Below are positions 12,089-20,940 of a stretch of 64,000 nucleotides of DNA, piece after piece. A program made the translations under genes and the position numbers. Position 1 is the first letter of the stretch; each line of letters starts with the position of its first letter. The notes beneath the pieces are model-generated. The model was not told the DNA's origin, searched no databases, and saw nothing but the letters and a program-made list of their open reading frames with translations. This DNA is from Prado023 sp963753075 (GTDB lineage Bacteria > Actinomycetota > Actinomycetes > S36-B12 > CAIYMF01), in assembly GCA_963753075.1 (NCBI GenBank), contig CAVWAR010000017.1:1116001-1180000 (forward strand). The letters run 5' to 3'.

Positions 12089-13282
12089 TCAGGTGGAGTA
12101 CGCGGAGTTCTCGTGGACGTACATGGCGGTCAGGTCATTGGTCCACAACGTGGCAGCCGCGTCACCGGCGCGCAGGTCGATGCTGATCGTGACCTCGCGG
12201 CCCGACATGTCGACGTCATTGCGGTCGCCGTACGCCGCACCGTCGCGGCAGATCGCTATACCGTTGATGGCCACGTCGATCGCGTCGGGCTCGAACACGG
12301 CGTCAGTGGTGCCGACTGCCGAGATGATCCGGCCCCAGTTCGGGTCCTCGCCGTGGATCGCACACTTGAGCAGGTTGCTGCGGGACACGGCCCGGGCAGC
12401 GGTGACGGCATCGTCCTCGTTGTCCGCATTCACCACGTCGATGCGGATGTCCTTCGAGGCGCCCTCGGCGTCACCGATCAGCTGACGGGCGAGATCCGCG
12501 CAGACTGCAGTGACCGCGGCGGCGAGCTCGTCGGGGGCCGGACGGATGCCACTGGCCCCAGAGGAGAGCAGGAGGACCGTGTCGTTGGTGGACATGGCCC
12601 CGTCGGAGTCGATCCGGTCGAACGTGACACGGGTGGACGTGCGGAGGACCACATCCAGGGTGGCCGCGTCGGCAACGGCATCGGTGGTCAGTACCACGAG
12701 CATCGTGGCCAACCCGGGGGCGAGCATGCCCGCGCCCTTGGCCATGCCACCCACGGTCCAGCCCTCGCGGTGGGGCACCGCGGCCAGCTTCGGCACGGAG
12801 TCGGTGGTCATGATCGCCTCGGCCGCGGCGTTGCCCCCCTCGGCGGAAAGCGAGTGGCACGCAGCATCGGCGCCCGCCAGCAGTGCCGGCATCGGGAGGC
12901 GCTCCCCGATCAGGCCCGTCGAGCAGACCGCGACCTCGATCGGGGCCACCCCGAGCAGCCCTGCGACGTGCTCGGCCGTCCGGTGGGTGTCGGCGAACCC
13001 GGCTGGTCCGGTGCAGGCGTTCGCCCCGCCCGAGTTGAGGATGACCGCCTGGAACCGACCATCGAGGGTGCATTGGGCGGTCCAGAGCACGGGAGCGGCC
13101 TTGATCCGGTTGGACGTGAAGACCGCGGCGGCGTCGTGCCGTGGCCCGTCGTTGACCACAAGGGCGACGTCGAGGCTGCCCGAGGACTTGATCCCGGCAG
13201 CGACGCCCGCTGCGCGGAAGCCGGCAGCGGCCGTCACGCCGCGGCTGTGCAGCCCGCGCGTGACTGATGGGTCGGTGCTCAT
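12089..13282 (-). CDS. argJ: Glutamate N-acetyltransferase / amino-acid acetyltransferase
   Basis: Ornithine acetyltransferase of the cyclic pathway: moves the acetyl group from N-acetylornithine to glutamate. The 397-residue precursor has the self-cleavage context APGLATMLV, where the Thr becomes the nucleophile of the beta subunit, and the later MSTNDT loop. The ATG at 13282 (MSTDPSVTRG) overlaps the argC stop as ATGA, so the longer frame upstream is not used. Having argJ fits the recycling pathway. Confidence 0.96.
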   Translation of the reverse strand: MSTDPSVTRGLHSRGVTAAAGFRAAGVAAGIKSSGSLDVALVVNDGPRHDAAAVFTSNRIKAAPVLWTAQCTLDGRFQAVILNSGGANACTGPAGFADTHRTAEHVAGLLGVAPIEVAVCSTGLIGERLPMPALLAGADAACHSLSAEGGNAAAEAIMTTDSVPKLAAVPHREGWTVGGMAKGAGMLAPGLATMLVVLTTDAVADAATLDVVLRTSTRVTFDRIDSDGAMSTNDTVLLLSSGASGIRPAPDELAAAVTAVCADLARQLIGDAEGASKDIRIDVVNADNEDDAVTAARAVSRSNLLKCAIHGEDPNWGRIISAVGTTDAVFEPDAIDVAINGIAICRDGAAYGDRNDVDMSGREVTISIDLRAGDAAATLWTNDLTAMYVHENSAYST

Positions 13283-14313
13283 GGTGCAACTCCGTTCACG
13301 GGAAGTCCGAACTCCTCGGGGAGCCCCAGGATCCGGTTGGCGTTCTGCAGGGCCTGGCCGGCGGCACCCTTGACCAGGTTGTCCTCGGCCGCGATGACCG
13401 TGGTCCGCCCGGAGTGCGGGTCGACTGCCACCTGCAGGTGGATGCTGTTCGAGCCGAGGGTGTCCGCGGTCCGCGGCATCCGGCCGGCTGGGAGGACGTG
13501 GACGAAGGGCTCCGCGTCGTACGCGGCGTGCAGCGCATCGCGGGCCGTGGCCTCGTCCACTCCAGCAACCGTGCGAGCGGTGCACGTTGCGAGGATCCCA
13601 CGTGGCATGGGGGCCAGCGTCGGGCTGAACAGCATCGTGACCTGCTCGCCTCCGGCCGCAGACAGCGCCTGCTCCATCTCCGGGGTGTGCTGGTGGGCCC
13701 CGCCCACCTTGTAGGGGCTCATCGAGCCCATGACCTCGCTGGCCTGCAGCGACTCGCTCGCCTTCCGCCCTGCCCCGGACGTGCCCGATGCTGCCACCAC
13801 CACAACGTCATCGGGCTCCACCAGGCCTGCGGCCAACAGGGGCGCCAGCGACACAGCGACGGCCGTGGCGTAGCAACCGGGGTTCGCGACGCGGGTGGCG
13901 TCGGCCAGTGCTGAGCGCTGGCCCGGCAGCTCCGGCAGGCCGTACGGCCACGCGCCGGCATGCGGGGTGCTGCCGTAGTAGCGGTCCCAGGCACCCCCAT
14001 CGGAGAGGCGGTAGTCCGCGCCCAGATCCACAACGGGGAGGCCGTCGGCGAGCCCGGCGACGATGGCGGCGGATTCACCGTGCGGCAGCGCCATCAGGAG
14101 CAGGTCGGCACCCATGAGCGCGTCGGCATCGGTGGGGACGAACCGCAGCCCGGACAAGGACGCGAGCTGGGGGTGCGTGTCGGTCACGAGGTGCCCGGCA
14201 CGGTTGCCCGCCGCCAGCGGACCGAGCCGCAGCTCGGGGTGCTCGGCGACCAGGCGCAGCAACTCGCCGCCGGCGTATCCCGAGGCCCCGGCGATGGAGA
14301 CGGTGTGAGACAT
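13279..14313 (-). CDS. argC: N-acetyl-gamma-glutamyl-phosphate reductase
   Basis: NADPH-dependent third step of arginine synthesis. The 344 residues show the Rossmann start SIAGASGYAGGELLRL (residues 6-21) and the catalytic cysteine in ANPGCYATA. First gene of argCJBDR. The ATG lies only 6 nt after a TATACT -10 that is inside the palindromic ARG box. The mRNA is therefore probably leaderless, and repression would occlude the promoter directly. Confidence 0.96.
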   Translation of the reverse strand: MSHTVSIAGASGYAGGELLRLVAEHPELRLGPLAAGNRAGHLVTDTHPQLASLSGLRFVPTDADALMGADLLLMALPHGESAAIVAGLADGLPVVDLGADYRLSDGGAWDRYYGSTPHAGAWPYGLPELPGQRSALADATRVANPGCYATAVAVSLAPLLAAGLVEPDDVVVVAASGTSGAGRKASESLQASEVMGSMSPYKVGGAHQHTPEMEQALSAAGGEQVTMLFSPTLAPMPRGILATCTARTVAGVDEATARDALHAAYDAEPFVHVLPAGRMPRTADTLGSNSIHLQVAVDPHSGRTTVIAAEDNLVKGAAGQALQNANRILGLPEEFGLPVNGVAP

Positions 14314-14317
14314 TCCC

Positions 14318-14336
14318 CGAGTATACGCATATACGG
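14318..14336 (-). promoter_or_regulatory. ARG box overlapping the leaderless argC promoter
   Basis: Palindrome GTATA-CGCA-TATAC, identical over 15 nt (14320-14334) to the site before argG. The minus-strand TATACT (14320-14325) ends 6 nt before the argC ATG, which places the start codon at or next to +1. No Shine-Dalgarno at normal spacing is present; GGGGA abuts the ATG. Confidence 0.65.
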
Positions 14337-14357
14337 ATAGCAGCGAGAGGCCGCGGA

Positions 14358-15119
14358 TCAGCTGGTGGACCCTGCCGCGGCGAGCAACGCCTCCCGATCG
14401 TCGCGGACGTGGATGAACCTGCCGCTGAGCGCGTCGAACCGACCGCCCGCCAGCTCGGCGACGAGTCGAGTGGCCTCAGACACGGGCAGGAAGGCCGAAT
14501 CCGGGAGTGTCGCGAGCTCCGGCCTGTGCGCCAGGAGCGCGTCCGGCCACTGCGTCATCTCGGTGCGGACCATCCCGGGGCTGATCGCAAACGCGCAGAC
14601 CCCGGTGCCGGCCAGCTCGGCGGCCACAGAGGAGGCGAGGTGCGTGGCGGCCGCCTTGCTCGCGCCGTAGGCCGAGGTCCACGGCGAGGGGAACCGACCC
14701 ATCCCCGAGGACATGATGATCACCCTGCCGCTGCCGCGCTGGACCATGCTCGGCACGACGTCACGAAGGGTCGTGAACACCCCGCGAACATTGACCTCCA
14801 TGTCGTGCCACCACTGATCGGGGTCGGCCTCCCACGTGGGGCCGACCGCCGTCAGTGCACCCGCATTGGCCACGACGAGGTCAGGGGTGCGCCAGATTGC
14901 GGTCAGGGCCGCCATCGCCTGGGCCATCGCCGTGCTGTCGGTCACGTCGGCGACCAACGGCAGGACGCTCTCGGGCGAGGTCGCAGCCAGTGCGGCCAGC
15001 TCGTCAACGTCGCGAGCGAGGGCGGCGACCATCCAGCCACGGCCGATCAGGTCCTCGGCGATGGCTCGGCCGATCCCACGGGATGCCCCCGTCACCAGCG
15101 CAATGGGCCGGTCAGTCAC
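14358..15119 (-). CDS. Short-chain dehydrogenase/reductase (SDR)
   Basis: A classical NAD(P)-dependent SDR of 253 residues from the GTG at 15119, which has GGAGG 7 nt upstream. Visible are the cofactor motif TGASRGIG (residues 10-17), VANAGA, the catalytic Ser in MSSGMGR and the YGASK Tyr-Lys pair. After PGMVRTEM the C-terminus has FIHVRDD. Substrate unknown. It follows argC on the same strand only after argC's promoter, and is divergent from efeU. Confidence 0.88.
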   Translation of the reverse strand: MTDRPIALVTGASRGIGRAIAEDLIGRGWMVAALARDVDELAALAATSPESVLPLVADVTDSTAMAQAMAALTAIWRTPDLVVANAGALTAVGPTWEADPDQWWHDMEVNVRGVFTTLRDVVPSMVQRGSGRVIIMSSGMGRFPSPWTSAYGASKAAATHLASSVAAELAGTGVCAFAISPGMVRTEMTQWPDALLAHRPELATLPDSAFLPVSEATRLVAELAGGRFDALSGRFIHVRDDREALLAAAGSTS

Positions 15120-15214
15120 GTCGATCCTCCATCTGCCGGGAAGCCTCGGCACATCGTGGCACGGCCCGGTGCGGACCGCGCCCCACGCAGCTCCAGGCGT
15201 CGGATTTGACAACA

Positions 15215-15233
15215 TTAGGTGTGGCTTAGTTAG
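15215..15233 (+). promoter_or_regulatory. Iron box (DtxR/IdeR-type) upstream of efeU
   Basis: The 19 nt starting TTAGGTGTGGCTTAG match about 14 of 19 positions of the DtxR/IdeR consensus (TWAGGTWAGSCTWACCTWA). A TTGACA -35 lies at 15206-15211, overlapping the box by a few bases, so a metal-bound repressor would cover the promoter. It lies about 80 nt before an iron permease, which makes the assignment functional sense. Confidence 0.65.
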
Positions 15234-15314
15234 GGTTCCCTTGCCTGACCCCCAATCGGGACATACGTCCGACCCATACCACTTCGGAATCCCTCTACCC
15301 AAGGAGCGCACAAC

Positions 15315-16157
15315 GTGCTTGCCACCTACTTGATCGGTCTGCGAGAGGGCTTGGAGGCCGCGCTGATCATCAGCATCCTCGTGGCCTACCTGGTGCGGAC
15401 CGACCGCCGATCCGCGCTCCCGTGGGTGTGGACCGGAGTCGCCATCGCCGTGGCCATGAGCGTCGGCGTCGCGCTGATCCTCAACCTGACCAGCTCGGTG
15501 CTGTCCGACACCGCGGAGAAGCTCTTCGCCGGAGTCATGTCCTTCGTGGCGGTGGCCATGGTGACGTGGATGGTCTTCTGGATGAAGTCAGCCGGCCGGA
15601 CCATCGCCAACGACCTGCGGGGCACACTCGACCAGGCCTTCGCGATGGGTGTGGGTGCGGTCGCGACGATGGCGTTCGTCTCGGTGGCTCGCGAGGGGCT
15701 CGAGACCGCGGTGTTCTTCTTCTCACTGACCAACAGCACCGAGGGTGGGTTCCGAGCGATCGCCGGACTGGCCCTGGGGCTGGCGACGTCGGCCGCCATC
15801 GGATGGCTGCTCTACCGCGGCGCGATCCGGATCAACCTGTCGACCTTCTTCCGGTTCACCGGCCTGCTGCTCATCCTCGTGGCGGCGGGCGTGCTCACCT
15901 ACGGCGTCCATGAGCTCCAGGAGGTCGGCATGCTCCCCGGCGAGGAGAACGTGGCCTTCGACGTCTCGGCGACGATCCCGGCGGACTCCTGGTACGGGTC
16001 GGTGCTGCGCGGGGTCCTTGGATTCCGACCCGTGATGACCGTCCTCGAGGTGGCCGTGTGGGCCAGCTATGTGGGGATCACCACGTGGCTGTTCCTGCGC
16101 CCAGCCCGCCGGACGGCCGCGAAGGCCGCCGAGCGGGAGGCGGAGGTCACCGCCTGA
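15315..16157 (+). CDS. efeU: High-affinity iron permease, FTR1/EfeU family
   Basis: Inner-membrane iron transporter. The 280-residue protein has about seven hydrophobic segments and two REGLE motifs (residues 10-14 and 126-130) whose Glu residues coordinate iron in the OFeT family. The GTG start follows AAGGAGCGCACAAC, a good ribosome site. The usual partners EfeO (cupredoxin/peptidase) and EfeB (peroxidase) are not next to it: the gene stands alone behind an iron box and converges with pheT. Iron specificity is inferred from the family and the iron box. Confidence 0.92.
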   Translation: MLATYLIGLREGLEAALIISILVAYLVRTDRRSALPWVWTGVAIAVAMSVGVALILNLTSSVLSDTAEKLFAGVMSFVAVAMVTWMVFWMKSAGRTIANDLRGTLDQAFAMGVGAVATMAFVSVAREGLETAVFFFSLTNSTEGGFRAIAGLALGLATSAAIGWLLYRGAIRINLSTFFRFTGLLLILVAAGVLTYGVHELQEVGMLPGEENVAFDVSATIPADSWYGSVLRGVLGFRPVMTVLEVAVWASYVGITTWLFLRPARRTAAKAAEREAEVTA

Positions 16158-16180
16158 TCGGCGGTTTCATCAGCATTGAG

Positions 16181-16198
16181 CCGCGCCGCGTGGCGCGG
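16181..16198. terminator. Hairpin between efeU and pheT
   Basis: Perfect 7-bp stem CCGCGCC / GGCGCGG with a GCGT loop, centred in the 52-bp gap between two convergent stop codons. No T tract; probably serves both directions. Confidence 0.5.
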
Positions 16199-16209
16199 TG
16201 CGCGCGGGG

Positions 16210-18732
16210 TCACTGGGCCCGCAGCACCGCGCCACACTGCTGTTCGGCGGTGGCGAGTGCGTCCTGGCGCACCTGGCCCACCTCGGCGGCGGACAGGGTC
16301 CGATCGGGTGCGCGCATCCGCAGGGCGAAGGCCAGCGACGTGCGGCCGGCTCCGACCTGCTCCCCCGAGTAGGTGTCGAAGAGGCGCACGCTCTCGAGCA
16401 GCTGGCCACCGCCGGCGATGAGGGCTCGACGCACGTCCTCAGCGGGCACTCCAGCCTCGACGACCACGGCGAGGTCCTCCTTGGCCACCGGCATGGTGGA
16501 GAAGCCCGGCGCCTGGACAGCATCCGGGGCCTGCGCGAGCAGCGCATCGAGGTTGATCTCGAACGCGACGGTCCGGGCCGGGAGACCGAGGTCACCGATG
16601 ACGCGCGGATGCAGCTCGCCGGCGTGCCCGATCACCTGTCCGCGAATCATGATGCTCGCGCACCGGCCCGGGTGCCACGGGGCGCTCGCTCCGGATCCGA
16701 CGTCGACCTGCACGCCCAGCTCCTCGGCCAGGTCGCGCACGATCCCGATGGCGTCGGACCAATCCGCGGCACGCCCGGGCGCCCACCAGCCGGCCCGGTC
16801 ACGATCCCCGGCCAGGATCCCGGCCGCATGCCGCGGTTGGTCGGGCAGCAGCGCCTCGAGCCCGGCCACCTCCGCCGCACTCGGCCGACCGGCCACGGAG
16901 GGCCGCGGCGGCGAGTCGGACGTACCCGTACCCGTACCCCGGAAGACAAGCCCGACCTCGAAGAGCCCCACATCAGCCGCACCTCGGCTGAGGTTCCGGC
17001 GGGCTGCGATGACAAGGCCCGGCAGCAACGTGGTACGCAGGAGCGGCGCCTCGTCGGACATCGGGTTGGCCAGCTCGACCAGCTCGACGCGGACGTCGTC
17101 GCCCTCGATGCCGAGTGCGTCGAGCTCACCGCGGCCCACGAACGGGTAGGTCAGCACCTCGACGAGGCCGCAGGCGGCCAGGGTCCGGCCGACGCGACGG
17201 CGCAGCCGCTGCTCACTCGTGAGCCCATACCCGGCGGGCACCAGTGGGAGGGTCGAGGGGAGGTTCCGGTACCCCTCCAGGCGCACCACCTCCTCGACGA
17301 GGTCCGCAGGGTCCGTCAGGTCGGGCCGCCAGCTCGGCGGCGTCACGATCAGGGACGGGCCCTCGGCGGTGAGGGTCGCGCCGATCGACTCGAGCCGCGT
17401 GATCGTGCGGTCGGCGGAGATGGGCATCCCGGAGATGCGCTGCGGAAGGTCTGCCGCGATGGTGACCGGCTCGGTCGCTCCGACCTCGTCGACCCGCGAG
17501 GTGCCGACGTAGGTGGCTCCGCCGAGCTCGATCAGCAGGCTGGCGGCTCGCGCAGACGCGATCGCCGGCAGCTCCGGGTCCACACCACGCTCGAACCGGC
17601 GCGAGGCCTCGCTCGAGAGCTTGTGGCGGCGGGACATGCGGGCGACCTCGTGGGCCGAGAAGTGCACAGCCTCGATCGCGACGGAGTGGGACGCGTCGTC
17701 GATCTCCGACTCCAGGCCGCCCATGGTGCCGGCCAGAGCCAGCGGGCCACGCTCGTCGGCGATGACCATGTCGGCCGCATCCAGGGTTCGTGACACGTGG
17801 TCGAGGGTCTCGAACCGCTCGCCTCCGGTGGCGCGGCGCACCGTCAGCGGGCCGGAGAGCTTCGCACGGTCGAACGCGTGCAGCGGCTGGCCGAGCTCGA
17901 GCATCACGTAGTTGGTGACGTCCACAGCCAGGGACAGCGGGCGCATCCCGCACGCAACGAGCGACCGACGCATCCACTGCGGGCTCGGCGCCTGCGGGTC
18001 CAGTCCGGCGATGGAACGCAGGACGAACCGGTCGGCGGTGCTCGGATCGCTGATCGAGCAGCCGTGCGGCGACTCCCCTGCTGGGGCCGGCAGCAACGAC
18101 TCGGGATCGACCAGCGCTGGGTCGGCGAACGGCAAGCCGTAGGCCGTGGCCACCTCCCGGGCGATCCCGCGGACGCTCAGCGCATAGCCGCGATCGGGGG
18201 TCACGGCGATGTCGAGCACCTCGTCGCCAAGTCCGAGCACGTCGTAGCCGGAGTCACCGGCGGAGGCCGAGCCCGGCGGCAGCACGATGATCCCGTTGTG
18301 GTCGTCGCCGAGCGAGAGCTCGCGCTCGGAGGCGATCATCCCGTCCGAGACGCGACCGTAGGTGGATCGCGACGCAATCTCGAAGCCCCCGGGAAGCACT
18401 GCCCCGGGCAGGGCGACGATGACCAGATCACCCTCGACGAAGTTGCGCGCGCCGCAGATGATGCCGCGCTCGGCGGTCACGACCCCGTCGATCGACTCGC
18501 CGTTGCCGGCACCCACCTCCACCCGGGCGAACCTGATGGGCTTCTTGAACTCGGTCAGCTCCTCGATGGACAGGACCCTGCCAACGACCAGGGGGCCGGT
18601 GACATCGGCGCCCAGAACATCGACGGTCTCCACCTCGAGCCCGGCCGCGATCAGGCGATCGGAGACGTCGCGACCACTGTGGTCGGCGGGCACGTCGACA
18701 TACTGGCGGATCCAGCGCATGGGTGCGCGCAT
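16210..18732 (-). CDS. pheT: Phenylalanyl-tRNA synthetase, beta chain
   Basis: Large subunit of the heterotetrameric class II PheRS. The 840 residues from the ATG at 18732 (MRAPMRWIRQYVDVP, the usual start) show the tRNA-binding OB domain, B3/B4 editing domain, B5 domains and the C-terminal anticodon-binding FDX-ACB domain (FSTMPVAKEDLAVVV onward). The start is 4 nt beyond the pheS stop, with a GGAGG in the end of pheS. Confidence 0.96.
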   Translation of the reverse strand: MRAPMRWIRQYVDVPADHSGRDVSDRLIAAGLEVETVDVLGADVTGPLVVGRVLSIEELTEFKKPIRFARVEVGAGNGESIDGVVTAERGIICGARNFVEGDLVIVALPGAVLPGGFEIASRSTYGRVSDGMIASERELSLGDDHNGIIVLPPGSASAGDSGYDVLGLGDEVLDIAVTPDRGYALSVRGIAREVATAYGLPFADPALVDPESLLPAPAGESPHGCSISDPSTADRFVLRSIAGLDPQAPSPQWMRRSLVACGMRPLSLAVDVTNYVMLELGQPLHAFDRAKLSGPLTVRRATGGERFETLDHVSRTLDAADMVIADERGPLALAGTMGGLESEIDDASHSVAIEAVHFSAHEVARMSRRHKLSSEASRRFERGVDPELPAIASARAASLLIELGGATYVGTSRVDEVGATEPVTIAADLPQRISGMPISADRTITRLESIGATLTAEGPSLIVTPPSWRPDLTDPADLVEEVVRLEGYRNLPSTLPLVPAGYGLTSEQRLRRRVGRTLAACGLVEVLTYPFVGRGELDALGIEGDDVRVELVELANPMSDEAPLLRTTLLPGLVIAARRNLSRGAADVGLFEVGLVFRGTGTGTSDSPPRPSVAGRPSAAEVAGLEALLPDQPRHAAGILAGDRDRAGWWAPGRAADWSDAIGIVRDLAEELGVQVDVGSGASAPWHPGRCASIMIRGQVIGHAGELHPRVIGDLGLPARTVAFEINLDALLAQAPDAVQAPGFSTMPVAKEDLAVVVEAGVPAEDVRRALIAGGGQLLESVRLFDTYSGEQVGAGRTSLAFALRMRAPDRTLSAAEVGQVRQDALATAEQQCGAVLRAQ

Positions 18733-18736
18733 GGCC

Positions 18737-19846
18737 TCAGACCTCCGATCCGAAGCCGGCGGTGAAGCGGACATCACCCTCGACCATGTCGCGCATGTCG
18801 GTGACCCCGTGCCGGAACATCAGCGTCCGCTCGACGCCCATCCCGAACGCGAAGCCGGTGTAGCGGTCGGTGTCGATCCCACAGGAGGTCAGGACCCGCG
18901 GGTTGACCATGCCGCAGCCACCCCACTCGATCCAGCCCTCCGACGAGCAGGTCCGGCACGGGTTGGCCGGCTCGCCCACGGACGCGCCACGACACACGAA
19001 GCACTGCAGGTCGACCTCTGCGCTGGGCTCGGTGAACGGGAAGTAGCTGGGTCGCAGCCGGGTGACCAGGCCGGCGCCGAACATCGCGGACGCGAAGTGG
19101 TCCAGCGTGCCCTTGAGGTCGGCCATCGTGATGCCCTCGTCGACGACGAGGCCCTCGACCTGGTGGAAGACGGGCGTATGTGTCGCGTCGAGCTCGTCGG
19201 TTCGGTACACCCGGCCCGGGCAGATGACGTAGATCGGCGGCTCACGATCGAGCATGGAGCGGACCTGGACCGGCGAGGTGTGCGTGCGCAGGACCACGCC
19301 GCCCTCGGGGGATCCGACGAAGAACGTGTCCTGCATCGACCGGGCCGGATGGTCCGGGGCGATGTTCAGGGCGTCGAAGTTGAACCACTCGGCCTCGACC
19401 TCGGGGCCCTCCGCGACCTCGTAGCCCATGGCCACGAACACGTCCTCGATCCGCTCCATCAAGGTGGTCAGCGGGTGCCGGGCGCCGCGCGGGCGGCGAT
19501 CGGAGGGAAGGGTGACGTCCACCGACTCCTCGACGAGGACCCGTTCGTCCCGCTCGACGGCCAGGACCACCTCACGCTCCTCGAGGACCTTCCTGACTGC
19601 AGCGCGCGCCATGCCGACCCGCTTGCCGGCCTCGGCCTTGGCGGCCGGCGGCAGTGCGCCGATCTCTCGGTTGGCCAGGGCCAGTGGGGACCGATCCCCC
19701 GCATGCTCGAGGCGGACGGCCTTCAACGCATCCAGGTCGGGGGCGGCCGCGATGGCGGCCAGGGCGGCCTCACGGGCCGCGCTCACCGACTCGTCGGACA
19801 GAGCACTGACCTCGACCGGGTCATAGGTCTTGTTGGGCGCGGACAT
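18737..19846 (-). CDS. pheS: Phenylalanyl-tRNA synthetase, alpha chain
   Basis: Catalytic subunit of PheRS, 369 residues, the standard length. An N-terminal coiled coil (residues about 15-90) binds tRNA. The class II core shows motif 2 context PDHPARSMQDTFFV and motif 3 GMGVERTLMFRHG. First gene of pheST. I saw no tRNA-Phe or Phe-rich leader peptide upstream. Confidence 0.97.
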   Translation of the reverse strand: MSAPNKTYDPVEVSALSDESVSAAREAALAAIAAAPDLDALKAVRLEHAGDRSPLALANREIGALPPAAKAEAGKRVGMARAAVRKVLEEREVVLAVERDERVLVEESVDVTLPSDRRPRGARHPLTTLMERIEDVFVAMGYEVAEGPEVEAEWFNFDALNIAPDHPARSMQDTFFVGSPEGGVVLRTHTSPVQVRSMLDREPPIYVICPGRVYRTDELDATHTPVFHQVEGLVVDEGITMADLKGTLDHFASAMFGAGLVTRLRPSYFPFTEPSAEVDLQCFVCRGASVGEPANPCRTCSSEGWIEWGGCGMVNPRVLTSCGIDTDRYTGFAFGMGVERTLMFRHGVTDMRDMVEGDVRFTAGFGSEV

Positions 19847-19983
19847 GGCCTGCCTCTTCTGGGATTCACTCGATGGTCATGCGGGCAACAGGCGGCGAGT
19901 CTACCGGCGCCGGGCGCTGCCCCGACCCGGTCGTCGGAGTCGGCCCGGCCAGCACGACGGGAGGTTCAGGATGGTCGGCCCGG

Positions 19984-20787
19984 TCAGGCTGACCGGCGCG
20001 CCACTGCGTAGAGGCAGACAGCTGCAGCCGTCGCCAGGTTCAGGCTCTCTGCCCGCCCGAGGATGGGAATTCGCACCACGTGATCGACAGCAGCGAGGAC
20101 CTCGACGGGAAGGCCATGGGCCTCATTGCCGAAGACCCATGCCACCCGGCCTCCGAGCAGCCCCCGACGCTCGGCGGCGAACAGGTCGATCGCATCCGGG
20201 GCAACGTCCGCAGCCAGCGTCAGGTAGCCGGCCCCCCTCAGGTCGTCAAGGGCTCCGAGGGTCTCCCCTGCGTCCACAACCGGGAGATGGAAGATCGAGC
20301 CCGCCGTGGCGCGCACGCATTTGGGGTTCGTCGGATCGACCGAGCGGCTCGACAGCCCCACGGCAACCGCGCCTGCAGCGTCGGCCACGCGGATCAATGC
20401 GCCCGCATTGCCGGGGTCGGACATCTCGTGGGCCAGGGCCACCTGCCCCGGCCCGGGCTTGCCGAGCACGTCTGCCAGCCGCGGTGGGGTCCACTGGCAG
20501 CGCGCGACCACTCCCTGCGGGGTCTGCGCGGTCACCAGGCTGGCGAGCGCTCCGCGGTCGACGAGGTGCACCGGCAGCCCCTGCGAGCCGGCGGCAGCCA
20601 CCTCGGCGTGGAACCGGTCGGAGGTTCCCTGCTCGACGAACAGGTCGATCACGGCCCCCGCGGCGATCGCTTCCCGCACCGCCTGCGGTCCCTCGGCGAG
20701 GAACTCCCCACGCTCGCGGCGGTGCTTGCCCACAGTCAGGGCCCGGGCGTCCTTCACACGAGCCGAACGTGCGGTCAGGAGGTCCAC
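19984..20787 (-). CDS. SpoU/TrmH-family RNA 2'-O-methyltransferase
   Basis: A 267-residue SPOUT enzyme using S-adenosylmethionine. An N-terminal L30e-like substrate-binding domain (residues about 8-100, with KHRRERGEFLAEGPQAV) precedes the knotted SpoU domain, which has NAGALIRVADAAG, GNEAHGLP and the C-terminal LNLATAAAVCLYA motif. Proteins of this layout usually modify 23S rRNA or tRNA. Its place between rplT and pheS is the common actinobacterial order. The target nucleotide cannot be told from sequence. Confidence 0.9.
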   Translation of the reverse strand: MDLLTARSARVKDARALTVGKHRRERGEFLAEGPQAVREAIAAGAVIDLFVEQGTSDRFHAEVAAAGSQGLPVHLVDRGALASLVTAQTPQGVVARCQWTPPRLADVLGKPGPGQVALAHEMSDPGNAGALIRVADAAGAVAVGLSSRSVDPTNPKCVRATAGSIFHLPVVDAGETLGALDDLRGAGYLTLAADVAPDAIDLFAAERRGLLGGRVAWVFGNEAHGLPVEVLAAVDHVVRIPILGRAESLNLATAAAVCLYAVARRSA

Positions 20788-20815
20788 GGCCGCCAGTCTG
20801 CCAGCGATGCGCCAA

Positions 20816-20860
20816 GCATCAGGCCCCGCCGCTCCCCTGGGGGAGGACGGGGCCTGATGC
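20816..20860 (-). terminator. Strong terminator after rplT
   Basis: Perfect 13-bp stem GCATCAGGCCCCG / CGGGGCCTGATGC (20816-20828 and 20848-20860), with a second small stem CTCCCC/GGGGAG in its loop. It lies about 80 nt past the rplT stop and just before the methyltransferase gene, so it most likely ends the infC-rpmI-rplT transcript. Confidence 0.75.
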
Positions 20861-20879
20861 GAGACGCCCGAGAGACAGA

Positions 20880-20938
20880 CGTCGTGCGGTGTTCTGTCGT
20901 GCCGGGTTCTGTCGTGCGGTGCTGTGTTGTGTTGTGCG
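20880..20938. repeat. 15-nt tandem repeat in the rplT 3' region
   Basis: Three imperfect tandem copies of a 15-nt unit (GTCGTGC(G/C)G(T/G)G(T/C)TCT-like), then a degenerate GTTGTGTTGTGC tail. It ends at the rplT stop codon. Function unknown. Confidence 0.5.
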
Positions 20939-20940
20939 GG

